A DNA stretch of 64,000 bases from Klebsiella michiganensis (GTDB lineage Bacteria; Pseudomonadota; Gammaproteobacteria; Enterobacterales; Enterobacteriaceae): contig CP011077.1 of NCBI GenBank assembly GCA_000963575.1, positions 4,278,001 through 4,342,000 of the forward strand. Reading direction: 5' to 3'. Positions within the stretch are counted from its first letter, which is position 1. Every line of letters begins with the position of its first letter. Made by a program: the position numbers and the translations under genes. The notes under the pieces were generated by a model. It searched no databases. It had not been told where the DNA came from and was given only the letters and a program-made list of their open reading frames with translations. Below, piece by piece: positions 43,132 through 52,090 of this stretch.

Positions 43132-43728
43132 ATGACGCATACCCCGTTAACCTCAACGCTTCGTCAGGACATTCGCCAGACAATCCGGCAACTGCGACGG
43201 TCGCTTACTCCCGCTGAACAACAAACCTTTGCCCTACAGGCCGCTGAACGCATGCTGGCGTTTGAGCCGGTTATTCGTGCTCAGACCGTGGCGCTGTTTC
43301 TCTCATTCGACGGCGAGCTTAATACCACGCCGCTGATCGAGGCTTTATGGCAGGCGGGTAAAAACGTTTATCTCCCGGTACTTCATCCTTTTAGCGCCGG
43401 TAATCTGCTGTTTTTGCGCTACACGCCGCAAAGTAATCTGGTCACCAATCGCCTGAAAATTCTCGAGCCTAAGCTGGATGTTCGCGACGTGTTGCCGCTG
43501 AATAAGCTGGATGTCCTGGTTACACCGCTGGTTGCCTTTGATGAGACAGGGCAGCGTCTGGGGATGGGCGGGGGGTTCTACGACAGGACGCTACAGCACT
43601 GGCAGCAGCACGGTCTTTACCCGGTTGGCCTGGCGCATGATTGCCAGCAGGTAGAAACATTGCCGGTAGAACAGTGGGATATTCCTTTACCTGCCGTGGT
43701 GACGCCATCGCGCCTATGGCAGTGGTGA
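43132..43728 (+). CDS. ygfA: 5-formyltetrahydrofolate cyclo-ligase
   Basis: It converts 5-formyl-THF to 5,10-methenyl-THF with ATP. It is 198 residues with the GMGGGFYDRTL signature near position 145. The start at 43132 is 20 bases after 6S RNA; a shorter product starting inside the first 16 codons is the usual E. coli annotation, so the exact start is uncertain. Confidence 0.95.
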   Translation: MTHTPLTSTLRQDIRQTIRQLRRSLTPAEQQTFALQAAERMLAFEPVIRAQTVALFLSFDGELNTTPLIEALWQAGKNVYLPVLHPFSAGNLLFLRYTPQSNLVTNRLKILEPKLDVRDVLPLNKLDVLVTPLVAFDETGQRLGMGGGFYDRTLQHWQQHGLYPVGLAHDCQQVETLPVEQWDIPLPAVVTPSRLWQW

Positions 43729-43766
43729 TGCCCCTTCCCCGCTGGAGGAAGAGGCCATGATTCAGA

Positions 43767-45005
43767 TCAGTACAGCAGACGGGCGCGGATGGTGCCCGGA
43801 ATCGCTTTCATTGATTTCAGCGCTTTCTCAGCCACATCTTCAGGCGCATCAATATCAATCACCACGTAACCCATGTGCGGCGTGGTCTGCAGGAACTGAG
43901 CTGCAATGTTGATGCCCTGATCGGCAAAGATCTGGTTGAGCGCGGTCAGGATCCCCGGGCGGTTTTCATGAATATGCAGCAGGCGGCTGCTGGTGCCGCC
44001 GTGCAGAGGGAGCGAAACCTCCGGGAAGTTAACCGCAGACAGCGTAGAGCCGTTATCCGAGTATTTCGCCAGCTTGCCCGCCACTTCCAGACCGATGTTT
44101 TCCTGCGCTTCCTGAGTTGATCCCCCGATGTGCGGGGTCAGGATCACGTTATCGAACTCGCACAGAGGTGAGTTAAACGGATCGCTGTTGGTGGCCGGCT
44201 CGGTCGGGAAGACGTCAATGGCTGCACCGGACAGATGCTTGCTGGAAAGGGCACCGCACAGAGCAGGAATATCTACTACCGTACCGCGGGAAGCGTTGAT
44301 CAGCAGTGAGCCAGGCTTCATCAGGGCCAGTTCGCCCGCTCCAATCATGTTTTTGGTGGAGGCGTTTTCCGGCACATGCAGGCTAACTACATCGCTCATG
44401 TTCAGCAGATCGGAGAGATGCTGAACCTGGGTGGCATTGCCCAGCGGCAGCTTGTTTTCGATGTCGTAGAAGAAGACGTGCATCCCCAAGGATTCTGCCA
44501 GAATGCCCAGCTGCGTACCGATGTGGCCGTAACCAATGATGCCCAGTTTTTTACCACGGGCTTCAAAAGAGCCTACCGCCAGCTTGTTCCACACGCCACG
44601 GTGCGCTTTGGCGTTAGCTTCAGGAATGCCACGCAGCAACAGCAGTAATTCACCGATCACCAGTTCGGCAACGGAACGGGTGTTAGAGAATGGGGCGTTG
44701 AAAACAGGGATACCGCGCTTCGCCGCCGCATCCAGGTCAACCTGGTTGGTGCCGATGCAGAAGCAGCCCACTGCCACCAGTTTTTCAGCCGCAGCAAAGA
44801 TCTCTTCGGTCAAATGGGTGCGGGAACGCAGGCCAATGAAGTGAGCATCACGGATCGACTCTTTGAGCGCCTCGGAATCCAGCGCGCCTTTATGGAATTC
44901 AATGTTGGTGTATCCCGCTGCACGGAGGCTGTCTACCGCCTTCTGGTGCACGCCTTCCACAAGCAGGAATTTAATTCTGTCTTTATCCAGTGATACTTTT
45001 GCCAT
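43767..45005 (-). CDS. serA: D-3-phosphoglycerate dehydrogenase
   Basis: The first enzyme of serine synthesis, feedback-inhibited by serine. It is 412 residues, two more than E. coli, with the extra residues in the linker before the ACT domain (HGGTSSRLLHIHENRPG). The NAD motif is GIIGYGHIG; catalytic Arg and His lie in NASRGTVVD and TPHIGGSTQ. The C-terminal ACT domain binds serine. Confidence 0.98.
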   Translation of the reverse strand: MAKVSLDKDRIKFLLVEGVHQKAVDSLRAAGYTNIEFHKGALDSEALKESIRDAHFIGLRSRTHLTEEIFAAAEKLVAVGCFCIGTNQVDLDAAAKRGIPVFNAPFSNTRSVAELVIGELLLLLRGIPEANAKAHRGVWNKLAVGSFEARGKKLGIIGYGHIGTQLGILAESLGMHVFFYDIENKLPLGNATQVQHLSDLLNMSDVVSLHVPENASTKNMIGAGELALMKPGSLLINASRGTVVDIPALCGALSSKHLSGAAIDVFPTEPATNSDPFNSPLCEFDNVILTPHIGGSTQEAQENIGLEVAGKLAKYSDNGSTLSAVNFPEVSLPLHGGTSSRLLHIHENRPGILTALNQIFADQGINIAAQFLQTTPHMGYVVIDIDAPEDVAEKALKSMKAIPGTIRARLLY

Positions 45006-45222
45006 TTCCCGACCCTATTTACAGTGCTGTTGTGTTCGTTTTTAGGCGGTGATGCGCCACCGCCTATAAGTTACCCTTCTGTCAAAATATCAAAATCTAC
45101 GTTTGGGGCAATATGAACGATTGCGTCGCCGTATCGTCAGGCGGGAATAAGGCGGCGGGAGTCAGAATAAAATGCTAAGCGGGAGAGTGAACCAGGCATG
45201 AATCACAGAACTGTTACCGAAA

Positions 45223-45238
45223 TGTGATATATGTCACC
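45223..45238. promoter_or_regulatory. Candidate CRP site in the serA-rpiA spacer
   Basis: TGTGA-TATATG-TCACC has one mismatch to the CRP half-site consensus. It lies about 220 bases upstream of the serA start in a 303-base gap that otherwise holds only promoters and the rpiA terminator. E. coli serA has a CRP- and Lrp-influenced upstream promoter, so the site is plausible. Confidence 0.5.
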
Positions 45239-45282
45239 AAATATGCGGTTAAAATAATTTGTCATTTTTTATACGGTTTTTT

Positions 45283-45301
45283 GGGGCGCAGAACGCGCCC
45301 C
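45283..45301 (-). terminator. Terminator after rpiA
   Basis: GGGGCGC and GCGCCCC form a stem with a short loop; on the minus strand it is followed by CCAAAAAACC, and on the plus strand it is preceded by a T-run. It lies 8 bases beyond the rpiA stop. Confidence 0.7.
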
Positions 45302-45308
45302 GGTCAGA

Positions 45309-45968
45309 TCATTTCACGATGGTTTTCACGCCATCTGCGGTGCCGATCAGCGCCACATCCGCGCCGCGGTTCGCAAACAAGCCCACGGTCACCACGCCAG
45401 GAATACCGTTGATGGTGTTTTCCAGCTTCATCGGCTCCATGATGCTCAAACCATGCACATCCAGAATGATGTTCCCGTTGTCCGTAACCACGCCCTGGCG
45501 GTACTCCGGGCGACCACCCAGCTTCACCAGCTCACGCGCTACGGCGCTACGCGCCATCGGGATCACTTCCACCGGCAGCGGGAAATTACCGAGAATATCA
45601 ACCTGCTTGGAGGCGTCCGCAATACAGACAAACTTATCGGCAACGGAGGCGATGATTTTCTCACGAGTCAACGCGGCACCACCGCCTTTGATCATCTGCA
45701 TCTGGGCGTTGATCTCATCGGCACCGTCGACGTAAACGCCTAATGAATCCACCTCATTGAGATCGAAAACGTGGATCCCAAGGCTTTTCAGTTTCGCGGT
45801 GGAAGCGTCGGAGCTGGAAACAGCACCTTCAATCTGGTGTTTGATGGTGCCCAAAGCATCAATAAAATGCGCGGCGGTTGAGCCCGTGCCCACCCCAACA
45901 ATGGTGCCCGGCTGCACGTACTGGAGTGCTGCCCATCCGACTGCTTTTTTCAGTTCATCCTGCGTCAT
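45309..45968 (-). CDS. rpiA: Ribose-5-phosphate isomerase A
   Basis: It interconverts ribose-5-P and ribulose-5-P in the pentose phosphate pathway. It is 219 residues, the E. coli length, with VGVGTGSTAAHF and SSSDAS near the N-terminus and DGADEI near 81. The start at 45968 (MTQDELKKAV) was preferred to one 15 codons upstream. Confidence 0.97.
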   Translation of the reverse strand: MTQDELKKAVGWAALQYVQPGTIVGVGTGSTAAHFIDALGTIKHQIEGAVSSSDASTAKLKSLGIHVFDLNEVDSLGVYVDGADEINAQMQMIKGGGAALTREKIIASVADKFVCIADASKQVDILGNFPLPVEVIPMARSAVARELVKLGGRPEYRQGVVTDNGNIILDVHGLSIMEPMKLENTINGIPGVVTVGLFANRGADVALIGTADGVKTIVK

Positions 45969-46156
45969 AATTTTATGCCTGTGATGTGGAAACTGACGCG
46001 CATTATAGAGCATGCGTCGGGAAAATGTCCCCGGCTTTGCCGCAATGCCAACACCATCACGTTCGAACGCGGTGCCCGTTTGCTGATTTGGTCTGAATCA
46101 GCGGCAAATTTATGTCATAGTGGCTGCACGACGAAATCAGGAGCAGATGAACAACA

Positions 46157-47056
46157 ATGAAACGCCCGGACTACAGAACGCTGCAGGCGCTGGATGCGGT
46201 AATTCGTGAACGAGGATTTGAGCGTGCGGCGCAGAAGCTGTGCATTACTCAGTCGGCGGTGTCACAACGTATTAAGCAACTGGAAACGATGTTCGGCCAG
46301 CCATTGTTGGTACGCACCGTGCCGCCTCGTCCTACCGAGCAGGGCCAAAAACTGCTGGCGCTTTTACGCCAGGTGGAACTGCTGGAAGAAGAGTGGCTGG
46401 GGGACGAGCAAACCGGCTCCACGCCTCTGCTGCTCTCGCTGGCGGTCAACGCCGATAGCCTGGCCACCTGGCTGCTGCCGGCCCTTGCGCCGGTATTAGC
46501 CGACTCCCCGATTCGCCTGAACCTTCAGGTTGAAGATGAAACCCGTACTCAGGAACGCCTGCGCCGGGGCGAAGTGGTGGGGGCGGTTTCCATTCAGCCT
46601 CAGCCGCTGCCAAGCTGCCTGGTGGATCGACTGGGTGCGCTGGACTACCTGTTTGTTGGCTCAAAAGATTTTGCCGAGCGCTATTTCCCAAACGGCGTCA
46701 CGCGGTCGGCGCTGCTTAAAGCCCCTGCCGTTGCCTTTGACCATCTCGATGATATGCATCAGGCATTTTTACAGCAGAACTTCGATCTGTCCCCCGGCAG
46801 CGTGCCATGCCACATCGTTAACTCTTCGGAGGCCTTTGTGCAACTAGCTCGCCAGGGCACAACGTGCTGTATGATCCCGCACCTGCAAATTGAGCGCGAG
46901 TTGAATAGCGGGGAATTAATCGACCTGACGCCGGGCCTGCTGCAGCGCCGCATGCTTTACTGGCACCGCTTTGCGCCGGAAAGCCGCATGATGCGCAACG
47001 TGACGGATGCTTTGCTGGAGTACGGGCACAAGGTATTGAGGCAGGACACGGAATAA
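46157..47056 (+). CDS. argP: LysR-type regulator ArgP (IciA)
   Basis: It activates argO and other genes in response to arginine and lysine. It is 299 residues: N-terminal HTH (KLCITQSAVSQRIKQLE near residues 26-42) and a C-terminal periplasmic-binding-like effector domain. It is divergent from rpiA. Its target argO lies close by at 47957-48592. Confidence 0.95.
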   Translation: MKRPDYRTLQALDAVIRERGFERAAQKLCITQSAVSQRIKQLETMFGQPLLVRTVPPRPTEQGQKLLALLRQVELLEEEWLGDEQTGSTPLLLSLAVNADSLATWLLPALAPVLADSPIRLNLQVEDETRTQERLRRGEVVGAVSIQPQPLPSCLVDRLGALDYLFVGSKDFAERYFPNGVTRSALLKAPAVAFDHLDDMHQAFLQQNFDLSPGSVPCHIVNSSEAFVQLARQGTTCCMIPHLQIERELNSGELIDLTPGLLQRRMLYWHRFAPESRMMRNVTDALLEYGHKVLRQDTE

Positions 47057-47065
47057 CGCGTTGAG

Positions 47066-47093
47066 TAACCCCCGCCGGCAGCGGCGAGGGTTA
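47066..47093. terminator. Hairpin between argP and yggE
   Basis: TAACCC-CCGCCG and CGGCG-AGGGTTA form an imperfect stem between these convergent genes. Confidence 0.6.
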
Positions 47094-47109
47094 AGGTGAA
47101 GATCACATC

Positions 47110-47847
47110 TTACTGAGCAGGTGCCGCCGGCGTTTGTGCGCCCTGCAGTTCAAACACTACATCGACCTGATCGTCAAACTGAATAGTCTGCTGATCGTAG
47201 GTATCCTGAGCGGAAGCCGGTGCAGCCGCATCCGCTTTCATCATGCGAACCATCGGCGCAGGCTGGTAGTTAGAAACGTGGTAACGCACGCTGTAAACCG
47301 GGCCCAGCTTGCTGTTAAAGCCTTCGGCCAGCAGCTTAGCCTGACGGGTTGCGTCGGTAATCGCCTCTTTACGTGCTTTATCTTTGTACTCTTCTGGATG
47401 CGCTACGCCCAGCGACACGGAACGGATTTCGTTCAGGCCAGACTTCAGCGCCCCATCCAACAATTCGTTCATTTTATCCAGCTGACGCAGGGTGACTTCC
47501 ACCTGGCGTACCGCCCGGTAGCCCTTGAGCTGAGTTTTGCCGTCTTTCAGGTAGTCATATTCTGGCTGCGTGCGCAGGTTAGCGGCGTTGATATCCTTCT
47601 TCTCTACGCCATTTTTCTGCAGGAAAGTCAGGTATTGCGCCACACGGTCGTCGGCCTGTTTTTTGGCAGAAGCCGCGTCCTTAGCGGACACGTTGACTTC
47701 GATAGCGAGCGTGGCGATATCAGGTACGGCATCAACGCTGGCTGTCCCGGAGGTGACCACGTGCGGCCCGTTTGGCAACTCACCTGCCTGCACAGAAACA
47801 GAACCTAATCCCATTAACGCGGCTAATGCTAAAATTTTAAACTTCAC
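47110..47847 (-). CDS. yggE: Periplasmic SIMPL-domain protein YggE
   Basis: A 245-residue exported protein of the SIMPL (DUF541) family, linked in E. coli to lowering intracellular oxidants. The signal peptide ends SVSVQA. The C-terminus is Ala/Pro-rich. In E. coli the scp (sleeping beauty mutase) operon separates argP from yggE; here it is absent. Confidence 0.94.
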   Translation of the reverse strand: MKFKILALAALMGLGSVSVQAGELPNGPHVVTSGTASVDAVPDIATLAIEVNVSAKDAASAKKQADDRVAQYLTFLQKNGVEKKDINAANLRTQPEYDYLKDGKTQLKGYRAVRQVEVTLRQLDKMNELLDGALKSGLNEIRSVSLGVAHPEEYKDKARKEAITDATRQAKLLAEGFNSKLGPVYSVRYHVSNYQPAPMVRMMKADAAAPASAQDTYDQQTIQFDDQVDVVFELQGAQTPAAPAQ

Positions 47848-47956
47848 TGTAACTCCTCCGTGCTACGTTCCACTGTGATTACGCCATGCAATAAACTTCC
47901 GGCGCTGCCAGCAAGCTTAGCCTGTAATGGTAACTTGTCTATCAGATTATGGCGAA

Positions 47957-48592
47957 TTAGCCCATGAGCGCGGCGATATGCTGCACCCCATCCCGGGCCA
48001 GTTGCGCGGCAATAAACCACATCACAATCCCAACCACGCCGTTGATAATGCGCTGGGCTTTCGCGGTACGCAGACGAGGTGCCAGCCAGGCGGCAAGAAT
48101 AGCCAGGCCGTAAAACCAGAGAATGGAGGTGCTAATGGTCCCCAGCGCGAACCAGCGTTTTGCTTCGTCCGCAAGCTGGCCCCCCAGGCTACCGAGCACC
48201 ACAAAGGTGTCCAGATAGACATGCGGGTTGAGCCAGGTGACGGCCAGCATGGTAACCACAATTTTCCAGCGCCCCTGCTTTAACACTTCGGCCGAGGCCA
48301 GCTCCAGGTTGCTGCTCATCGCCGTGCGCAGTGCTCCCCAGCCGTACCACAGCAGAAATGCCACGCCGCCCCAGGTGACCAGCGCCAGCAGCCAGGGTGA
48401 CTGCATCAGAATGGCGCTACCGCCAAAAATCCCGCCGCAAATCAAAATGATGTCGCTCAGCGCACACAGAGAAGCAATCATCAGATGATACTGACGACGA
48501 ATGCCCTGATTCATCACGAAGGCATTTTGCGGCCCCAGCGGCAGAATTAGCGCGGCCCCCAATGCAATACCCTGAAAATAATAAGATAACAC
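47957..48592 (-). CDS. argO: Arginine exporter ArgO
   Basis: A LysE-family inner-membrane exporter of arginine and canavanine. It is 211 residues with five to six hydrophobic segments and PLGPQNAFVMNQG near the N-terminus. The start is GTG at 48592, which gives the E. coli length and has GAAGGG 8 bases upstream; a GTG three codons earlier is too close to that site. ArgP is the known activator. Confidence 0.94.
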   Translation of the reverse strand: MLSYYFQGIALGAALILPLGPQNAFVMNQGIRRQYHLMIASLCALSDIILICGGIFGGSAILMQSPWLLALVTWGGVAFLLWYGWGALRTAMSSNLELASAEVLKQGRWKIVVTMLAVTWLNPHVYLDTFVVLGSLGGQLADEAKRWFALGTISTSILWFYGLAILAAWLAPRLRTAKAQRIINGVVGIVMWFIAAQLARDGVQHIAALMG

Positions 48593-48701
48593 GCTGCACA
48601 CCCTTCAAATATTCATCACTGGGCGTGAGTGTAATGCGCAAAAATTATTAGAGGAAATTGATAGTTTTAATCGCTGATAAGAATGGCTAATTATTGCAGG
48701 T

Positions 48702-48727
48702 AAAAATAAGGCCAGCGGAAGCTGGCC
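48702..48727 (-). terminator. Terminator after mscS
   Basis: GGCCAGC-GGAA-GCTGGCC, followed on the minus strand by TTATTTTTACC, starting 7 bases beyond the mscS stop codon. Confidence 0.85.
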
Positions 48728-48734
48728 CCGGGCA

Positions 48735-49595
48735 TTATGCGTTATCAGATTCTTTAATCTGGCGAACGTGAACGTCCATTTGCGGGTAAGGAATGCCGAT
48801 GCCGTTTGCATCAAGGGCTTTCTTGATGCGTTCCAGCACGTCCCAGTAAACGTTTTGCAAATCGCCGCTTTTGCTCCATGCCCGCACCACAAAGTTAACG
48901 GATGAAGGGCCAAGCTCGTTCAGGCGCACGGTGATATCGCGATCCTTCAGCACACGCTCGTCACTGGTGATGATTTCAGTCAGGATCTGCTTCACCCGAT
49001 CGATATCCGCATCGTAGGCCACGCCGATGATGAATTCGTTGCGGCGGGCAGGTTCGCGGGAGAAGTTAATGATATTGCCGGCGATAATTTTCCCGTTCGG
49101 CACAACGACGATTTTGCCATCAACGGTACGCAGCGTGGTGGAGAAGATTTGCACATTCAGCACGGTGCCCGCAATGCCGCCGAGATCGACATACTCCCCG
49201 GTACGGAATGGGCGGAAGGTCACCAGCAACACGCCTGCGGCCAGGTTAGACAGAGAGCCCTGCAGCGCCAGACCAACGGCCAGACCGGCGGCACCCAGCA
49301 CGGCAATCACCGAAGCGGTCTGTACCCCAACACGGCTCAGGGCGGCAATCAGCGTGAACGCGATGATCCCGTAGCGCACCAGCGCGGAAAGGAAGTCAGC
49401 AACGGTGCTGTCGATACTGCGAGCCAGCATCAGTCGATTAACGGCCCCGGAGACCAGACGGGCAACGATCATCCCGGCGATCAAAATAGCCACGGCGGCG
49501 ACGATGTTTACCGCATAGCTCAGGAGAAGTTCCTGATTGCGCACCAGCCAGCCTCCCGCATTATGAATACTGTCTACTACGTTGAGATCTTCCAT
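48735..49595 (-). CDS. mscS: Small-conductance mechanosensitive channel
   Basis: A heptameric channel that opens under membrane tension to release solutes in hypo-osmotic shock. It is 286 residues: three N-terminal transmembrane helices, the glycine/alanine-rich pore helix TM3 (AVLGAAGLAVGLALQGSL), then the cytoplasmic vestibule. The length equals E. coli MscS. Confidence 0.97.
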   Translation of the reverse strand: MEDLNVVDSIHNAGGWLVRNQELLLSYAVNIVAAVAILIAGMIVARLVSGAVNRLMLARSIDSTVADFLSALVRYGIIAFTLIAALSRVGVQTASVIAVLGAAGLAVGLALQGSLSNLAAGVLLVTFRPFRTGEYVDLGGIAGTVLNVQIFSTTLRTVDGKIVVVPNGKIIAGNIINFSREPARRNEFIIGVAYDADIDRVKQILTEIITSDERVLKDRDITVRLNELGPSSVNFVVRAWSKSGDLQNVYWDVLERIKKALDANGIGIPYPQMDVHVRQIKESDNA

Positions 49596-49734
49596 CTACT
49601 GTTCCTTGTCTGAAAAGTTTCTCCGCCCGGTAAGGCAGCTCAAACCCTAAAGGGTAAACAAAAACGCATGAATGTGCCAAGTACGTCACAAAATTGTTCT
49701 CAAATTGAGTATTAATGCGGCAAAAGGGAGGAAA

Positions 49735-49756
49735 AGCCCGGACGGATGTCCGGGCT
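49735..49756 (-). terminator. Terminator after tdcE
   Basis: AGCCCGGAC-GGAT-GTCCGGGCT is a 9-bp perfect stem followed on the minus strand by TTTTCC, 10 bases past the tdcE stop. Confidence 0.85.
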
Positions 49757-49766
49757 GAAAGCGGGC

Positions 49767-52061
49767 TTACAACGTTTGAGTAAAGGTTCGGGAAATAACA
49801 TCCTGCTGCTGTTCGCGGGTAAGCGCATTGAAACGCACCGCATAGCCTGAAACACGAATGGTCAGCGTCGGGTAATTTTCAGGATGCTCTATGGCGTCCA
49901 TCAGCATTTCGCGGTTCAACACGTTAACGTTCAGGTGCTGACCGCCTTCCGTTTTGACATCGTGATGGAAGTAGCCGTCAAGCAGTCCGACCAGGTTCAG
50001 GCGGCGGACGGAATCATCTTTGCCCAGCGCCGCCGGCACAATGGAAAACGTATAAGAGATACCATCTTTTGCATAGCTGAACGGCAGCTTAGCCACGGAG
50101 GTTAACGAGGCTACCGCCCCTTTAGTGTCTCGCCCGTGCATCGGGTTAGCGCCGGGCGCAAACGGCGTTCCTCCCCTGCGGCCATCCGGCGTATTTCCCG
50201 TTTTTTGTCCATACACTACATTCGAAGTAATGGTCAAAATAGACTGGGTCGGCACGGCGTGACGGTAGGTTGGCAGCGCCTGAATTTTCTTCATGAAACG
50301 CTCAACCAGGTCGCAGGCAATGGCGTCCACGCGATCGTCGTTATTGCCGTACTGCGGATAGTCGCCCTCAATCACGAAATCCACCGCCAGCCCGGTATGG
50401 TCGCGCACTGGCTTCACTACCGCATGTTTGATGGCCGAAAGCGAATCTACCGCCACCGAAAGCCCGGCGATGCCGCAGGCCATTGTCCGGTAAACATCCC
50501 TGTCATGCAGGGCCATCAGCGAAGCTTCGTAGCTGTATTTATCGTGCATGTAGTGGATCAGGTTCAGGGCCGTCACATACTGCACCGCCAGCCAGTCCAT
50601 AAAATTGTCCAGGCTGGCCATCACCTTGTCGTAGTCCAGCACGTCGTCAAGCAACATTGGGGTTTTGGGCCCGACCTGGATCTTCAGCTTTTCATCCATT
50701 CCCCCGTTGATGCAGTACAGCAGCGTTTTTGCCAGGTTGGCGCGGGCGCCAAAGAACTGCATCTGCTTGCCAATCACCATCGGGCTAACGCAACAGGCAA
50801 TCGCGTAGTCGTCGCTGGCGAAATCGCTGCGCATCAGGTCATCGTTTTCATACTGCAATGACGAGGTTTCGATAGACACCCTGGCGGCATAAACCTTGAA
50901 CGCTTTCGGCAGCGCCTCAGACCAAAGGATGGTCATATTCGGCTCCGGCGATGGCCCCATGGTGTATAGCGTGTTCAGATAGCGGAAGGTACTTTTGGTC
51001 ACTAGCGTACGACCATCCAGCCCCGTTCCGCCCAGCACTTCCGTCGCCCAGATAGGATCCCCTGAAAACAGTGAATCAAACTCCGGCGTGCGCAGGAAGC
51101 GCACCATGCGGATTTTCATAATAAAGTGGTCAATAAGCTCTTGCGCCTGTTGCTCATTGAGCAGGCCAGAACGGATATCGCGCTCCATATAAATATCGAT
51201 AAAGGTTGCGGTGCGGCCAAGGGACATCGCCCCACCGTTTTGTGACTTCACTGCCGCCAGATACGCGAAGTAAAGCCATTGAATCGCCTCCTGCGCGTTG
51301 CTCGCCGGCCTCGAGATATCAAACCCGTATCCGGCGGCCATGTCCTGAATTTGCAGCAGCGCATGGCGATGCTCCGCCAGCTCTTCACGCAGGCGAATCG
51401 TCGCTTCAAGATCCTCTCCGCGCTCAAGTTTCTGCTGCAGATCGGCAAACTGAAGCTCGCGCTCTCGCACCAAGTAGGCAATACCATACAGCGCCACGCG
51501 GCGGTAATCGCCGATGATTCGCCCCCGCCCGTAACCATCCGGCAGCCCCGTCAGTACGCCGGACTTGCGGCAGCGGAGAATATCCGGCGAATAAACGTCG
51601 AACACGCCCTGATTGTGCGTTTTCCGCAGCTCGGTAAATTGATACTCAAAGTCAGGGTCCATTTTACGACCATAGGCTTCAAACGAGCTTTTGATCATAT
51701 TGATACCGCCAAAAGGATGCAGCGCGCGTTTTAGCGGTTTGTCCGTCTGCAGACCGACAATTTTCTCATGCTGCTGGATAATGTAACCGGGGGCATGGGC
51801 GGTAATTGAAGTGGCAACGTTAGTGTCAAAATCGAGCGGCGCATGAGTGGCATTTTCGACGCGAATGCCCTCCATCACCTTTTCCCATAGCGCCGTCGTC
51901 CCTGACGTTGCTCCCGCCAGAAACGTGTCATCCCCTTCATACGGCGTGTAGTTTTGCTGGATAAAATCCCGAACATTAATCTCATGCTGCCAGCATTCCC
52001 CACGAAACTGCTGCCATGCCTGAGCATAATTATCATGGGAAATATCAATATCCATTTTCAT
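49767..52061 (-). CDS. tdcE: 2-ketobutyrate / pyruvate formate-lyase TdcE
   Basis: A glycyl-radical enzyme cleaving 2-ketobutyrate (and pyruvate) to an acyl-CoA and formate. It is 764 residues, the TdcE length. The thiyl pair is in IACCVSPM, and the radical glycine is in RVSGYAVRF near the C-terminus. It needs the PFL-activating enzyme, not encoded here. It is last in the tdc operon, 29 bases after tdcD. Confidence 0.97.
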   Translation of the reverse strand: MKMDIDISHDNYAQAWQQFRGECWQHEINVRDFIQQNYTPYEGDDTFLAGATSGTTALWEKVMEGIRVENATHAPLDFDTNVATSITAHAPGYIIQQHEKIVGLQTDKPLKRALHPFGGINMIKSSFEAYGRKMDPDFEYQFTELRKTHNQGVFDVYSPDILRCRKSGVLTGLPDGYGRGRIIGDYRRVALYGIAYLVRERELQFADLQQKLERGEDLEATIRLREELAEHRHALLQIQDMAAGYGFDISRPASNAQEAIQWLYFAYLAAVKSQNGGAMSLGRTATFIDIYMERDIRSGLLNEQQAQELIDHFIMKIRMVRFLRTPEFDSLFSGDPIWATEVLGGTGLDGRTLVTKSTFRYLNTLYTMGPSPEPNMTILWSEALPKAFKVYAARVSIETSSLQYENDDLMRSDFASDDYAIACCVSPMVIGKQMQFFGARANLAKTLLYCINGGMDEKLKIQVGPKTPMLLDDVLDYDKVMASLDNFMDWLAVQYVTALNLIHYMHDKYSYEASLMALHDRDVYRTMACGIAGLSVAVDSLSAIKHAVVKPVRDHTGLAVDFVIEGDYPQYGNNDDRVDAIACDLVERFMKKIQALPTYRHAVPTQSILTITSNVVYGQKTGNTPDGRRGGTPFAPGANPMHGRDTKGAVASLTSVAKLPFSYAKDGISYTFSIVPAALGKDDSVRRLNLVGLLDGYFHHDVKTEGGQHLNVNVLNREMLMDAIEHPENYPTLTIRVSGYAVRFNALTREQQQDVISRTFTQTL

Positions 52062-52090
52062 TTATTCAATCCTCTGTACCGCAAATAATA

